Shown in pieces: positions 14,419-22,600 of a DNA stretch of 30,837 nucleotides. Numbering within the stretch: position 1 is the stretch's first letter; every line of letters starts with the position of its first letter. The DNA lies in the NCBI GenBank assembly GCA_900765165.1, contig CAAFQR010000051.1, forward strand, positions 1 to 30,837, read 5' to 3'. The translations under genes and the position numbers were made by a program. The notes beneath the pieces were generated by a model. That model did not search any database and was not told the origin of the DNA. It was given only the letters and a program-made list of their open reading frames with translations. The DNA comes from Veillonellaceae bacterium. Its GTDB lineage: Bacteria > Bacillota > Negativicutes > Veillonellales > Veillonellaceae.

Positions 14419-14934
14419 ATGAAAGAGAAAACATATACATTTGAACAGTTGACTGTAACCGAAGGTAATAGAGAAGCCATTGCAACGGCAAAAGCAGTAG
14501 CGTCTTCCTTGCATGACGCAGGTCATAACCCCTTTGTCGTAATCGGTGCTATGGGTAGCGGTAAAAGTCCGCTTATCAAGGCTTTGGCTCAGGAATCGGC
14601 TAAACGTGTCCCTGGCTTTGCAGGCTTAACGCGCAAAGGTGCTGACCTTATCAAGGAATTTACGGACAGTGTCACTTATGGATATGTAGCAGATTTCATG
14701 GAACAGTTTGTAAAGCTTGATGAATTGATCATCGACGATTTTGACATTGTATTGTCCTATGACGACGAAGCTGCTAAAAAGCAGATTGCGCTTATCATGA
14801 AAGGCCTTATTAATAACGGCCGTCAGGTTGTGGTGGCTATGGAAGCATCGCCGGAAAACTACGAATCGCCGGCTAACGACGAATTGCTCGCCTTGTTAGA
14901 ATCGGGCACTACCGTTGTATTGCCGGAAATCTAA
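14419..14934 (+). CDS. Stand-alone DnaA-like AAA+ ATPase domain
   Basis: A 171-residue P-loop protein that matches the nucleotide-binding core of DnaA/Hda. YTFEQLTVTEGNREAIATAKAVA is the DnaA-type entry (compare TFxxFVxGxxNxxAxxAAxxVA), Walker A is GAMGSGKS (43-50), Walker B IIDDFD (104-109), and the sensor I strand VVVAMEASP (137-145). It stops just after the next strand (TTVVLPEI). The lid with the arginine finger and sensor II, and the DNA-binding domain IV, are absent, so it should not bind DnaA boxes. A regulatory role like Hda, or loading of a partner, is possible but unproven. The ATG at 14419 is preferred to a TTG at 14365, which lies before the hairpin. GAGG stands 10 bases upstream of the ATG. 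Confidence 0.75.
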   Translation: MKEKTYTFEQLTVTEGNREAIATAKAVASSLHDAGHNPFVVIGAMGSGKSPLIKALAQESAKRVPGFAGLTRKGADLIKEFTDSVTYGYVADFMEQFVKLDELIIDDFDIVLSYDDEAAKKQIALIMKGLINNGRQVVVAMEASPENYESPANDELLALLESGTTVVLPEI

Positions 14935-15037
14935 TCGGTTCGGCTTAGGCGTTCCCTTGTTCGGGGCGCGCACCTGTTGATAGAATCTAAAATTTATGTG
15001 CGAAGATTCATATAATCGAGAAAAATCGATTTAGTCC

Positions 15038-15066
15038 TTTTCAGGTTCGAAAAAATTCGGTATACT
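15038..15066 (+). promoter_or_regulatory. Promoter of the crotonase-fold gene
   Basis: TTTTCA (15038-15043), a 17-base spacer and TATACT (15061-15066). A small hairpin CCTGC-CAG-GCAGG (15103-15115) lies in the leader. Confidence 0.62.
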
Positions 15067-15134
15067 AGGAATAGCGGTTATACAGTTAATTAAATCGAAA
15101 CGCCTGCCAGGCAGGACGGAAATGGAGTGAAATA

Positions 15135-15926
15135 ATGGATTACACAAGTATTTTATACTCGGTGGCTAACAAAATCGCAACGATTACGTTCAATCGCCCG
15201 GAAGTACAAAATGGTTTTAATGTGCCCATGTGCAAGGAAATTTTAGATGCTATCGAACGCAGTGAAGCAGATCCGGACGTACGCGTCTTGTTGATCACAG
15301 CAAACGGTAAGGTTTTCTCCGTAGGTGGCGACTTAGTTGAAATGAAGCGCGCCGTTGAAGAAGACAATCAGCAGGCTTTGGTGGAAATCGCCGAACTCGT
15401 TATGCAGATTTCTTTCGCTATGAAGAAAATGACGAAGCCCGTTGTCATGGCTACGGATGGTGCTGTTGCCGGTGCGGCCTTTAACATGGTGCTCGCAGCC
15501 GACATGTGTATTGCATCGACCAATAGTCGCTTTGTACAGGCTTTCGTAAACGTAGGCTTAGCACCGGATGCAGGCGGTATGTACCTGTTGACTCGTGCTA
15601 TCGGCATCAATCGTGCTATGCAGCTGGCTATGACCGGCGAAGCAGTAACGGCCGATAAAGCTAAAGACTACGGCTTCGTATATAAAGTATGCGAACCGGA
15701 ACTCTTGATGAAGACTACGGAACGCTTGTGTACTCGCTTGGCTAAAGGCCCTGAATTGTCCTTCAAAGCCATGAAACAAATGATGTGGGCAAGCTTCTTC
15801 ACCAACTGGGAAGAATATGTAAAATTAGAAGTTGAATTGCAGACCATGTTAGGTTTCTCCGAAGACTTCAAAGAAGGCGTACGTGCTTATGCCGAACGCC
15901 GCCGTCCGAAGTTTCAAGGGAAGTAA
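15135..15926 (+). CDS. Enoyl-CoA hydratase/isomerase (crotonase) family protein
   Basis: A 263-residue crotonase-fold enzyme acting on acyl-CoA thioesters. The oxyanion-hole strands are seen in FSVGGDLVEM (61-70) and DGAVAGAAFNM (108-118), and AFVNVGLAPDAGGMYLLTRAIG (136-157) is the usual second block. The two glutamates of classical enoyl-CoA hydratase are replaced (Asn117 and Phe137 at those places), while Asp145 in the PDAGG phrase matches the acid of PaaG-type isomerases. I therefore favour an isomerase or another crotonase reaction over simple hydration. GGAG seven bases before the ATG sets the start. It is a single-gene unit with its own promoter and terminator. Confidence 0.88.
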   Translation: MDYTSILYSVANKIATITFNRPEVQNGFNVPMCKEILDAIERSEADPDVRVLLITANGKVFSVGGDLVEMKRAVEEDNQQALVEIAELVMQISFAMKKMTKPVVMATDGAVAGAAFNMVLAADMCIASTNSRFVQAFVNVGLAPDAGGMYLLTRAIGINRAMQLAMTGEAVTADKAKDYGFVYKVCEPELLMKTTERLCTRLAKGPELSFKAMKQMMWASFFTNWEEYVKLEVELQTMLGFSEDFKEGVRAYAERRRPKFQGK

Positions 15927-15956
15927 TTGGACTGTGAAATAAAAGATAGAATGAAA

Positions 15957-15996
15957 AAAGGCTGTAACGAAGCGCGGATGCTCGTTACAGCCTTTG
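15957..15996 (+). terminator. Terminator of the crotonase gene
   Basis: Fourteen-base arms (15957-15970 and 15982-15995) around an 11-base loop. The A run before and T residues after suggest it works in both directions. Confidence 0.85.
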
Positions 15997-16075
15997 TTAG
16001 TAATATATGATGTTGTCACCGTACTTGACGTTAGAAAAAAGCCGAGGAAAATAAATTTACAGCTTGAAATGGAAT

Positions 16076-16107
16076 AAAAAAAGAGAGTAGACATCGTCTA
16101 CTCTCTT
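16076..16107 (-). terminator. Terminator of tRNA-Lys
   Basis: A perfect ten-pair stem (16083-16092 with 16096-16105); on the minus strand it is followed by seven T residues. It lies six bases downstream of the tRNA end. Confidence 0.9.
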
Positions 16108-16112
16108 AGGTT

Positions 16113-16188
16113 TGGTGGACCACCAGGGGTTCGAACCCTGGACACCCTGATTAAGAGTCAGGTGCTCTGCCAGCTGAGCTAGTGGTCC
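16113..16188 (-). tRNA. tRNA-Lys(CTT)
   Basis: On the minus strand a complete 76-nt cloverleaf with acceptor GGACCAC, T loop TTCGAAC, anticodon CTT (plus-strand 16153-16155) and an encoded CCA at 16115-16113. It is transcribed against the neighbouring protein genes, from its own promoter. Confidence 0.96.
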
Positions 16189-16202
16189 GTAACAACATTG
16201 AT

Positions 16203-16231
16203 ATTATAGCGCGATATACAAACCTTGTAAA
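16203..16231 (-). promoter_or_regulatory. Promoter of tRNA-Lys
   Basis: On the minus strand TTTACA (16231-16226), a 17-base spacer and a perfect TATAAT (16208-16203), ending 15 bases before the tRNA. Confidence 0.85.
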
Positions 16232-16361
16232 GGCTTTTTTTGAAAAAATTTCAGTGTTATCATAGTAGTAAGAGATAGGCGTATACATTTTTCTTGCATA
16301 TTGCTAGAAATAGATGAATTTACGAGAAATTGAGTGATATATAAGACTATGAGGAGGTTAT

Positions 16362-16970
16362 ATGGGGTTCTTTGATTTTTTTACTAAGAAAACACCAAAA
16401 TCGGAAAATGAGCGTACCTACTACCCCGGTGGTCGCACCTTTGGTATTAAGTTAGTCTACGACCCTGATGCGGATAAGCTGTCCTATATTGGTCGCTATT
16501 CCATTCGTGGTTCTTTTACCGGCGCTGATGTGACGAATGTAGCGGTTAATGCCATTAGCAATACCCACGGCGTTGTCATGCTTCATGGCGGTGATGCGGT
16601 GTTATTTACCAGCGATATTTTGCCGCTATCCGTGTGCAAGGCAGCGCAGGAATGGTTACTCGTACGCGGTGAAGGCTACATTACGCAGCCCAATGGCGAT
16701 GTGATAAAGCCGGAATCGGCAGGCAGTGCGCCGGGGCCTGTTATTTCACAGGCGCAGGAGGCGGAAGCTGTAACCGCACCTGTAGAAACAGCATCAGTAG
16801 AAGCACCTGCGGCACCGCAAGCAACGGAACAATCACAACCGGAACCACAAACGCTAGCGCAAGGCGACCCGTTTGAGGAACTGAAGAAGCTGAAGGAATT
16901 AGCGGACTTAGGGATTATTACCGCCGAGGAGTACGAGGCGAAGCGGCAAAAGCTGTTGGAACGCATTTAA
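16362..16970 (+). CDS. SHOCT-domain protein of unknown function
   Basis: A 202-residue protein in three parts. Residues 1-112 form an uncharacterised mostly beta domain (YYPGGRTFGIKLVYDPDADK, later SNTHGVVMLHGGDAVLFTSD). Residues 113-165 are a Pro/Ala/Glu/Gln-rich linker. Residues 168-202 are a SHOCT short C-terminal domain (DPFEELKKLKELADLG, then ITAEEYEAKRQKLLERI), a helical hairpin found at the ends of many proteins, perhaps for oligomer formation. There is no signal peptide. GAGGAGG (16351-16357) stands four bases before the ATG. The function of the first domain is not recognised. Confidence 0.82.
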   Translation: MGFFDFFTKKTPKSENERTYYPGGRTFGIKLVYDPDADKLSYIGRYSIRGSFTGADVTNVAVNAISNTHGVVMLHGGDAVLFTSDILPLSVCKAAQEWLLVRGEGYITQPNGDVIKPESAGSAPGPVISQAQEAEAVTAPVETASVEAPAAPQATEQSQPEPQTLAQGDPFEELKKLKELADLGIITAEEYEAKRQKLLERI

Positions 16971-17027
16971 TCGCTATTTACCGGGCCGAGTTTGGTCGAA
17001 TCGGTAGAAAAAAAGCGGAGTTTTCGG

Positions 17028-17064
17028 TATAATTTAAGGTGACCTGTTGCGCTTACGTAACAGG
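17028..17064 (+). promoter_or_regulatory. thrC -10 element and 5' hairpin
   Basis: A perfect TATAAT (17028-17033) lacks a good -35. Just past the expected start, a nine-pair hairpin (17043-17051 with 17056-17064, CTTA loop) would sit at the very 5' end of the mRNA and could stabilise or regulate it. No threonine leader peptide or T-box is seen. Confidence 0.4.
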
Positions 17065-17111
17065 CTCACGAATTATTGGGTATTACATTGATAGAAATTG
17101 AGGATGAAGAG

Positions 17112-18611
17112 ATGAAGTATACGAGTACCAGAGGAACCGCAACGGTGGGGGAAACCTATGCGTTGTTAAACGGATTGGCAGCTGACGGCGGTTTGTATGT
17201 ACCGGCAGTATTTCCGGAACGGTGTTTAACCTATGATATGTTAGCCGATAAAAGCTATCAGGAATTGGCTTTCATTGTATTGAGCAAATTTTTCCCGAAC
17301 TTCTCGGAAGCAGAATTGAAGGACATGATCAACGCCGCCTATTCCAAGGCGAATTTTGATACGACGGATATTGCACCGCTCCATTCGTTATTGGAACGCG
17401 TATCCGTGTTAGAGTTATTCCACGGTCGCACGCAGGCCTTCAAAGACATGGCCCTGTCCTTGTTCCCGTATTTGTTGGTAGCTGCGAAGAAAGCCGAAGG
17501 TGAAATGAAAGACGTGCTCATCTTAACGGCTACGTCCGGTGACACCGGTAAAGCAGCGCTGGAAGGCTTTAAAGACGTGCCGGGCACCCATATTCAGGTG
17601 TTCTTCCCCACCGACGGCGTAAGCCCTATGCAGCAAGAACAGATGCAGAAGCAAGAAGGTGCTAATGTTAACGTAACCGCTATTAACGGTAACTTCGACG
17701 ACGCTCAGCAGTTCTTGAAACGCTTATTCGTCAATAAAGAAGTGGCAGCGGAAGCAGCTGAAAAAGGCGTAAAATTCTCCAGTGCAAACTCCATTAACAT
17801 TGGTCGTTTGACGCCGCAGGTTGTGTACTATGTAGCCGCGTACGCTAATCTTGTAGCTACCGGCGCTATTCATGAAAACGAAGCGTTCAACGTAGTAGTA
17901 CCGACCGGTAACTTCGGTAATATTTTAGCGGCGTACTTTGCAAAACGCATGGGCGTGCCAATCGGCAAGCTTATCTGCGCGTCGAACCGCAATAACGTGT
18001 TGACCGACTTTTTCAAAACCGGTACGTACGATATGAATCGTCCGTTCTATACGACGTTGTCGCCGTCCATGGATATTTTGGAAAGCTCCAACTTCGAACG
18101 ATTCATTTACTATATTAGCGGCGAAGATTACGAGCTCACCGCTAAGCGCATGGCTGATTTGAAGGCCACGGGTCGCATGTCCGTAACGCCGGAAGAATTG
18201 GCACTGGTACAGCGTGATTTCAGTGGCGCTTTTGTCAATGACGACGAAACGGAAGCAGTTATCGAGCAGGTTTACAATTCCTACGGCTATTTGATGGATC
18301 CGCACACCGCTGTAGCGATGGGCGCGTACATGAAGGAATTGCAGGCCCATCCGGAAGATGGCGCTCGCCATACCATTATTGCGTCTACGGCGCATCCGTT
18401 CAAGTTCCCACCGGCTATTTGCAAGGCCTTGGACATCGCCGAAGGTGGCACGCCGTACGAAAGCTTGGAACACATTTCCGCCGTTACCGGCGTAGCGTTC
18501 CCGGGACCGCTCGCAGCGTTGCAGCAGAAACCGCTTCGTTTTACGAAGGTTATCGACAAGGAAAACATGCGTCACGAAATCTTTGACTTCATCGATTCGT
18601 TCGGAAAGTAG
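17112..18611 (+). CDS. thrC: Threonine synthase
   Basis: A PLP enzyme that converts O-phosphohomoserine to threonine, the last step of threonine synthesis. At 499 residues it is the long (E. coli/Clostridia-like) type. It starts MKYTSTRGT and has the N-terminal GLAADGGLYVP phrase, the PLP lysine in FHGRTQAFKDMALS (Lys111), the SGDTGKAALEGF phosphate-binding loop (about 142) and a late STAHPFKFP motif. A longer frame from a TTG (17076) is less likely because GAGG at 17099 fits the ATG at 17112. It opens a close run: the permease starts 9 bases after its stop, then the OLD nuclease and gnd. Confidence 0.95.
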   Translation: MKYTSTRGTATVGETYALLNGLAADGGLYVPAVFPERCLTYDMLADKSYQELAFIVLSKFFPNFSEAELKDMINAAYSKANFDTTDIAPLHSLLERVSVLELFHGRTQAFKDMALSLFPYLLVAAKKAEGEMKDVLILTATSGDTGKAALEGFKDVPGTHIQVFFPTDGVSPMQQEQMQKQEGANVNVTAINGNFDDAQQFLKRLFVNKEVAAEAAEKGVKFSSANSINIGRLTPQVVYYVAAYANLVATGAIHENEAFNVVVPTGNFGNILAAYFAKRMGVPIGKLICASNRNNVLTDFFKTGTYDMNRPFYTTLSPSMDILESSNFERFIYYISGEDYELTAKRMADLKATGRMSVTPEELALVQRDFSGAFVNDDETEAVIEQVYNSYGYLMDPHTAVAMGAYMKELQAHPEDGARHTIIASTAHPFKFPPAICKALDIAEGGTPYESLEHISAVTGVAFPGPLAALQQKPLRFTKVIDKENMRHEIFDFIDSFGK

Positions 18612-18620
18612 AGTTTTGCA

Positions 18621-19481
18621 GTGCAAAAGGCATTTTTCTACGCTATCGCGTCATCCTTCGCGTTTAGCGTGATGAATTTATTTGTTAAAATGTTAGGTCA
18701 AGGGATGCCCGCCTCTGAAATAACGTTCTTTCGCGGGCTTATCGGCACTGTCGCCGTTGTTGGTTTTATGGTGGCGAACCGCATTCCCTTTTCAACCGAG
18801 CATCGGGGCATGCTCGTCATGCGCGGTATTTTCGGCGGCTTAGGCACGCTGTTAAACTTCGTAGCCTTGGCGTACATGAGCATGGCTGATGCGTCTATAT
18901 TATTCCAGTTGTCTGGGATTTTTGTATTTGTCTTTAGTTCGTTAGTACTGCGCGAAGCACTGCCGAAAGGTGCTTTGAAATGGCTCTTGGTCATCCTTGT
19001 AGCCGTTGCAGTCATCGTAAAGCCTTGGTCTTTTGGGTCCCTTAATTGGTATTCGCTCTATGCGGTAGCCGGTGCAGCCTTTGCAGCGGCGGCGTATACG
19101 ACGATTCGTAAAATCAGTCAATCAGGGCATCATAGTCCATACGAGATTATGTTTTATTTCCTTTTTACAACGGCGTTAGTAGGCGGCGTGTTGATGTGGC
19201 CGAACTTTGTAATACCTGACGCACGGCAATGGATTTATATTGCTATCATCGGCGGAATCTCTGTGTTTGCACAGTTCTTCTTAACCGGTGCGTTTATTGC
19301 TACCAATGCTGTTGTAGCGCAGTTTTTGCAGTACATCGGTGTATTCTTTAATACATTTTGGGGCTTTGCGATATTTAATGAAACCTTGTCGTGGGCTACG
19401 GTAGGGGCCGGTATTATCATGTTCCTGGCGTCGGTTATGCTGGCGCGGCTTAAGGAACAGCATCATGTAGCCTCCAAGTAG
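18621..19481 (+). CDS. EamA/DMT-superfamily permease
   Basis: A 286-residue inner-membrane protein with about ten hydrophobic segments in two EamA repeats. It begins MQKAFFYAIASSFAFSVMNL and has the EITFFRGLIGT phrase typical of this family; the second repeat runs from about 150. Such proteins export or import metabolites such as amino acids or nucleosides. The start is a GTG with a poor binding site, nine bases behind thrC, so translational coupling is likely. Being next to thrC suggests an amino-acid exporter (RhtA-like), but that is only inference. Confidence 0.88.
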   Translation: MQKAFFYAIASSFAFSVMNLFVKMLGQGMPASEITFFRGLIGTVAVVGFMVANRIPFSTEHRGMLVMRGIFGGLGTLLNFVALAYMSMADASILFQLSGIFVFVFSSLVLREALPKGALKWLLVILVAVAVIVKPWSFGSLNWYSLYAVAGAAFAAAAYTTIRKISQSGHHSPYEIMFYFLFTTALVGGVLMWPNFVIPDARQWIYIAIIGGISVFAQFFLTGAFIATNAVVAQFLQYIGVFFNTFWGFAIFNETLSWATVGAGIIMFLASVMLARLKEQHHVASK

Positions 19482-19498
19482 AAAGATCGGGTGCAGTT

Positions 19499-21199
19499 AT
19501 GAAGTTACGGTGGATCCACATTGAAAATTACCGTAATTTACGGGATGTAACTATATATTTGCACGAAACGAGTAATTACTTCGTTGGTGAAAATTCCGTA
19601 GGGAAGTCTAACTTTTTGGACCTTATGGCACTGCTGTCACAAGGGCGCGGCTTTACGGAATTAGATTTTCTAGAGTTTGAAAAGCCTATTCGCATCACCT
19701 TAGAGGTGGAACTGAGTCCGCAAGAAGAACAGTATTATCACGATGATGACGATAGTACAAAGAATACGGTTACGATTCAGGTGGAACAGCTTATTCAGGA
19801 AGTATATCCGCGGCTGTATCGCAAGACGGATACGACGCGTCGGGCACTGCCGTTATCGCTACTGCGTCACATGGTCTACATTTATCAGCGTGATGCGAGT
19901 CCTGTATTCCCGCCGGAAGTGTATATCGACCTTGAGAAGGCGATGACGAAGGTGTTCAATGAGTATGCGGACACCGTAGGCTGTTGCTTAATGGAACCGG
20001 GACCGTATTTGCGGGAACGCGATTTAGGACCGGCTTGCTATGAAGCGATACGTCGCATTATGCCGATTTTGGAACCGGAAGGGGGTCATCCGGCAGACAG
20101 TGTGCGCCTTATTACGATGGTAGCACTGCGCGTATTGGCAGAGCTGTTGGCACGGTCGAAGAGTCGGGTGGTATCCTTAGAAAATTCCATTTCCATTACG
20201 GAAGATGGTAAGCGAATCTTGCCGATATTCATCAGTATAGATGAACCGGAAACCAGGTTGAGTCCGTATTTACAGCGGGCGGTCTTGACATATTACCGCC
20301 AAATTGTAAATAATGAAAACGAAGGTTTTTTATTTCTCTTAAAGAAGTTGTTTAACCTTGATGGCTTAGATGGGCAGTTACTTATCGTAACGCATGCCAC
20401 CGATGCGCTCATGGACGATTACCGGAATATTATTCGGTTCTATCGGAATGCGAACGGCATGGTGAGAGTGGCTTGCGGCTCTTTATTTCAGTTTCCTCGC
20501 GATGTGGAAAAGCATTTGATCATGCATTTCCCGGAAGGTAAGGAAGCGCTCTATGCGCGGTGCGTTATCATCGTGGAAGGGGAGACGGAGTACGGCAGTT
20601 TCCGTGGCTTTGGTGAAAAGCTGGGCATTAACTTCGACTATTTCGGCATTTGCCTCATCAATGCGCGGGGCGAAGCGTCCATTGAAAAACTAGCCACTCT
20701 GTTTCGGTCCTTTGAGATTCCCACCGTGGTGCTCTATGACCGCGATGTGATGGGCAAGTATGAAAGCAAGCATCGTGACACGGTGTTCTTTACTGATGAG
20801 GCGTGCTTTGAAATGGATGTGGTGCGTCATTTGTTGGCGCGGCGCGGACGGCCGATTCTCGATGCTATTGTAAAGGATTTATCTGATGGCGGCGGTGTTG
20901 TTTCTAAGGAAATGCTGCGCAAGGGCCTGGCTAAGCTAGGCTTCAATGATGTGCGGCCCATTCCGCGGAAGCTTAAGAACATTTCGGACCGCCGGCAGGA
21001 TGATTTGGAAATATATTATTTTAGTTGGTTTTACGGTAACAAAGGCGTGATTGTAGGGCGGCGCATGGCGTCCTTCATGAGTGCCGATGATATCCCGCCG
21101 GCTTTTACGGCGGTCATACAAAAGGCGAAGACATTGGCTTTAGCCGATGCTACTTCTTCGCGGAAAGAGGAGATTTATGACAGACACACAGAAGTATGA
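19499..21199 (+). CDS. OLD-family ATP-dependent endonuclease (AAA-TOPRIM)
   Basis: A 566-residue SMC-like ATPase fused to a TOPRIM nuclease, as in overcoming-lysogenization-defect (OLD) proteins. The N-terminal ATPase has LRWIHIENYRNLRD, Walker A GENSVGKS (30-37), Walker B IFISIDEPE (243-251) and a switch histidine in IVTHA (296-300). The TOPRIM half has the catalytic glutamate in IIVEGETEY (357-365) and DRD in VVLYDRDVMG (410-419). OLD enzymes nick or degrade DNA and many serve in phage defence. No UvrD-like GajB partner or reverse transcriptase lies beside it, which fits stand-alone class 1. The stop lies 23 bases inside gnd. The upstream binding site is weak (GGGTG), consistent with coupling to the permease gene. 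Confidence 0.87.
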   Translation: MKLRWIHIENYRNLRDVTIYLHETSNYFVGENSVGKSNFLDLMALLSQGRGFTELDFLEFEKPIRITLEVELSPQEEQYYHDDDDSTKNTVTIQVEQLIQEVYPRLYRKTDTTRRALPLSLLRHMVYIYQRDASPVFPPEVYIDLEKAMTKVFNEYADTVGCCLMEPGPYLRERDLGPACYEAIRRIMPILEPEGGHPADSVRLITMVALRVLAELLARSKSRVVSLENSISITEDGKRILPIFISIDEPETRLSPYLQRAVLTYYRQIVNNENEGFLFLLKKLFNLDGLDGQLLIVTHATDALMDDYRNIIRFYRNANGMVRVACGSLFQFPRDVEKHLIMHFPEGKEALYARCVIIVEGETEYGSFRGFGEKLGINFDYFGICLINARGEASIEKLATLFRSFEIPTVVLYDRDVMGKYESKHRDTVFFTDEACFEMDVVRHLLARRGRPILDAIVKDLSDGGGVVSKEMLRKGLAKLGFNDVRPIPRKLKNISDRRQDDLEIYYFSWFYGNKGVIVGRRMASFMSADDIPPAFTAVIQKAKTLALADATSSRKEEIYDRHTEV

Positions 21200-22598
21200 A
21201 TTCGGATTGGTAGGCTTGGCCGTAATGGGTCAGAACTTGGCGCGCAACGTAGCACACAAGGGCTTTAGCATTGCTGTGTACAACCGTACGAGCCAGAAAA
21301 CCGATGAATTTTTGAAAAAATTCGGCCATGAAGGTACCATCGGCGGCGCTCATACGCCGGAAGAATTAGTGAGCAAGCTCGCTAAACCTCGTAAAATCAT
21401 GTTCCTCGTAAAAGCTGGCAAACCGGTTGACGATATGATCGAAGCCTTCTTGCCGTATTTGGAACCGGGCGATATCCTCATCGACGGTGGTAATTCTCAC
21501 TTTACCGACACTCGTCGTCGTGCGGCATACCTTAAAGACAAAGGCTTCCGCTTCTTAGGCGTTGGCGTGTCCGGCGGGGAAGAAGGCGCTTTGAAGGGCC
21601 CAAGCCTCATGCCGGGTGGCAACGAAGAAGCGTACAAAGAAGTAGCTCCTATCTTTACGGCGGTAGCAGCGCAGGTTGCTGACGGTCCGTGCTGTAGCTA
21701 CGTTGGCAATGACGGCGCCGGCCACTATGTAAAAATGGTGCATAACGGCATCGAATACGGCGACATGCAGCTCATCAGTGAAGCCTACTTCATGATGAAA
21801 GAATTGCTCCACATGAGCGACGAAGAAATGGGCGAAGTGTTCACCGAATGGAATAAAGGTATTCTCGATTCCTATTTAATTGAAATTACCTCCAAAATCT
21901 TGAAAGTAACGGACCGCGAAACCGGTATTCCGTTGGTTGAAGAAATCCTCGATAAAGCCGGTCAGAAAGGTACCGGTAAATGGACCAGTCAGGACGCTCT
22001 TGACTTAGGCGTGCCGATTCCGACCATCGCTGAAGCCGTATTTGCTCGTGGCATGTCCGCTTATAAAGGCGAACGCGTAGAAGCGGCTAAAGAATTGAAA
22101 GGCCCTGAAACGACCTTCACCGGCGACAAGAAAGCCTTTATCGATGCCATTCATTCCGCTTTGTATGCGTCCAAAATCTGTTCCTACGCACAGGGCTTTG
22201 CATTGATCAAAGCGGCTGCTAAAGAATATGACTGGAACATCAATTTCGGCGACATGGCACTCTTATGGCGCGGCGGCTGCATTATCCGTGCGGTCTTCTT
22301 GGAAGACATTAAAAAAGCCTTCCAGCGCAATCCGGAATTACCGAACTTGCTCTTAGATCCTTTCTTCCGTCAGGCTATTGAAGAACATCAGGCTAAATGG
22401 CGTGAAGCTATCATCGAAGCAAAACGTTGCGGTATCCCGACGCCGGCCTTCTCCGCATCCTTGGACTACTACGACAGCTATCGTCGTGGCGTTTTGCCGG
22501 CTAACTTAATCCAGGCACAGCGCGACTTCTTTGGTGCACATACTTATGAAAGAGTGGACAAAGAAGGGATTTTCCATACAGAATGGGAACAGGCTTAG
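21177..22598 (+). CDS. gnd: 6-phosphogluconate dehydrogenase, decarboxylating
   Basis: Oxidises and decarboxylates 6-phosphogluconate to ribulose 5-phosphate in the pentose phosphate pathway, making NADPH. The 473-residue length is typical. Visible signatures are the nucleotide-binding GLVGLAVMGQNLARN (10-24), VSGGEEGALKGPSLMPGG (near 125), the catalytic KMVHNGIEYGDMQL region (near 185) and GQKGTGKWT (about 262). AAGAGGAG (21166-21173) sets the ATG at 21177; a longer frame from 21147 lies entirely within the OLD gene and is rejected. The 23-base overlap with the OLD gene indicates co-translation. The stop is followed at once by a large palindrome. Confidence 0.96.
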   Translation: MTDTQKYEFGLVGLAVMGQNLARNVAHKGFSIAVYNRTSQKTDEFLKKFGHEGTIGGAHTPEELVSKLAKPRKIMFLVKAGKPVDDMIEAFLPYLEPGDILIDGGNSHFTDTRRRAAYLKDKGFRFLGVGVSGGEEGALKGPSLMPGGNEEAYKEVAPIFTAVAAQVADGPCCSYVGNDGAGHYVKMVHNGIEYGDMQLISEAYFMMKELLHMSDEEMGEVFTEWNKGILDSYLIEITSKILKVTDRETGIPLVEEILDKAGQKGTGKWTSQDALDLGVPIPTIAEAVFARGMSAYKGERVEAAKELKGPETTFTGDKKAFIDAIHSALYASKICSYAQGFALIKAAAKEYDWNINFGDMALLWRGGCIIRAVFLEDIKKAFQRNPELPNLLLDPFFRQAIEEHQAKWREAIIEAKRCGIPTPAFSASLDYYDSYRRGVLPANLIQAQRDFFGAHTYERVDKEGIFHTEWEQA

Positions 22599-22600
22599 GC

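Noticed and set aside
17041..17111. T-box or threonine attenuator before thrC
   Set aside because: No T-box consensus, no specifier loop and no run of Thr/Ile codons in a leader frame.
19499..22598. Gabija or other multi-gene OLD defence system
   Set aside because: The OLD gene has no UvrD-like helicase or reverse-transcriptase partner; its neighbours are a permease and gnd.
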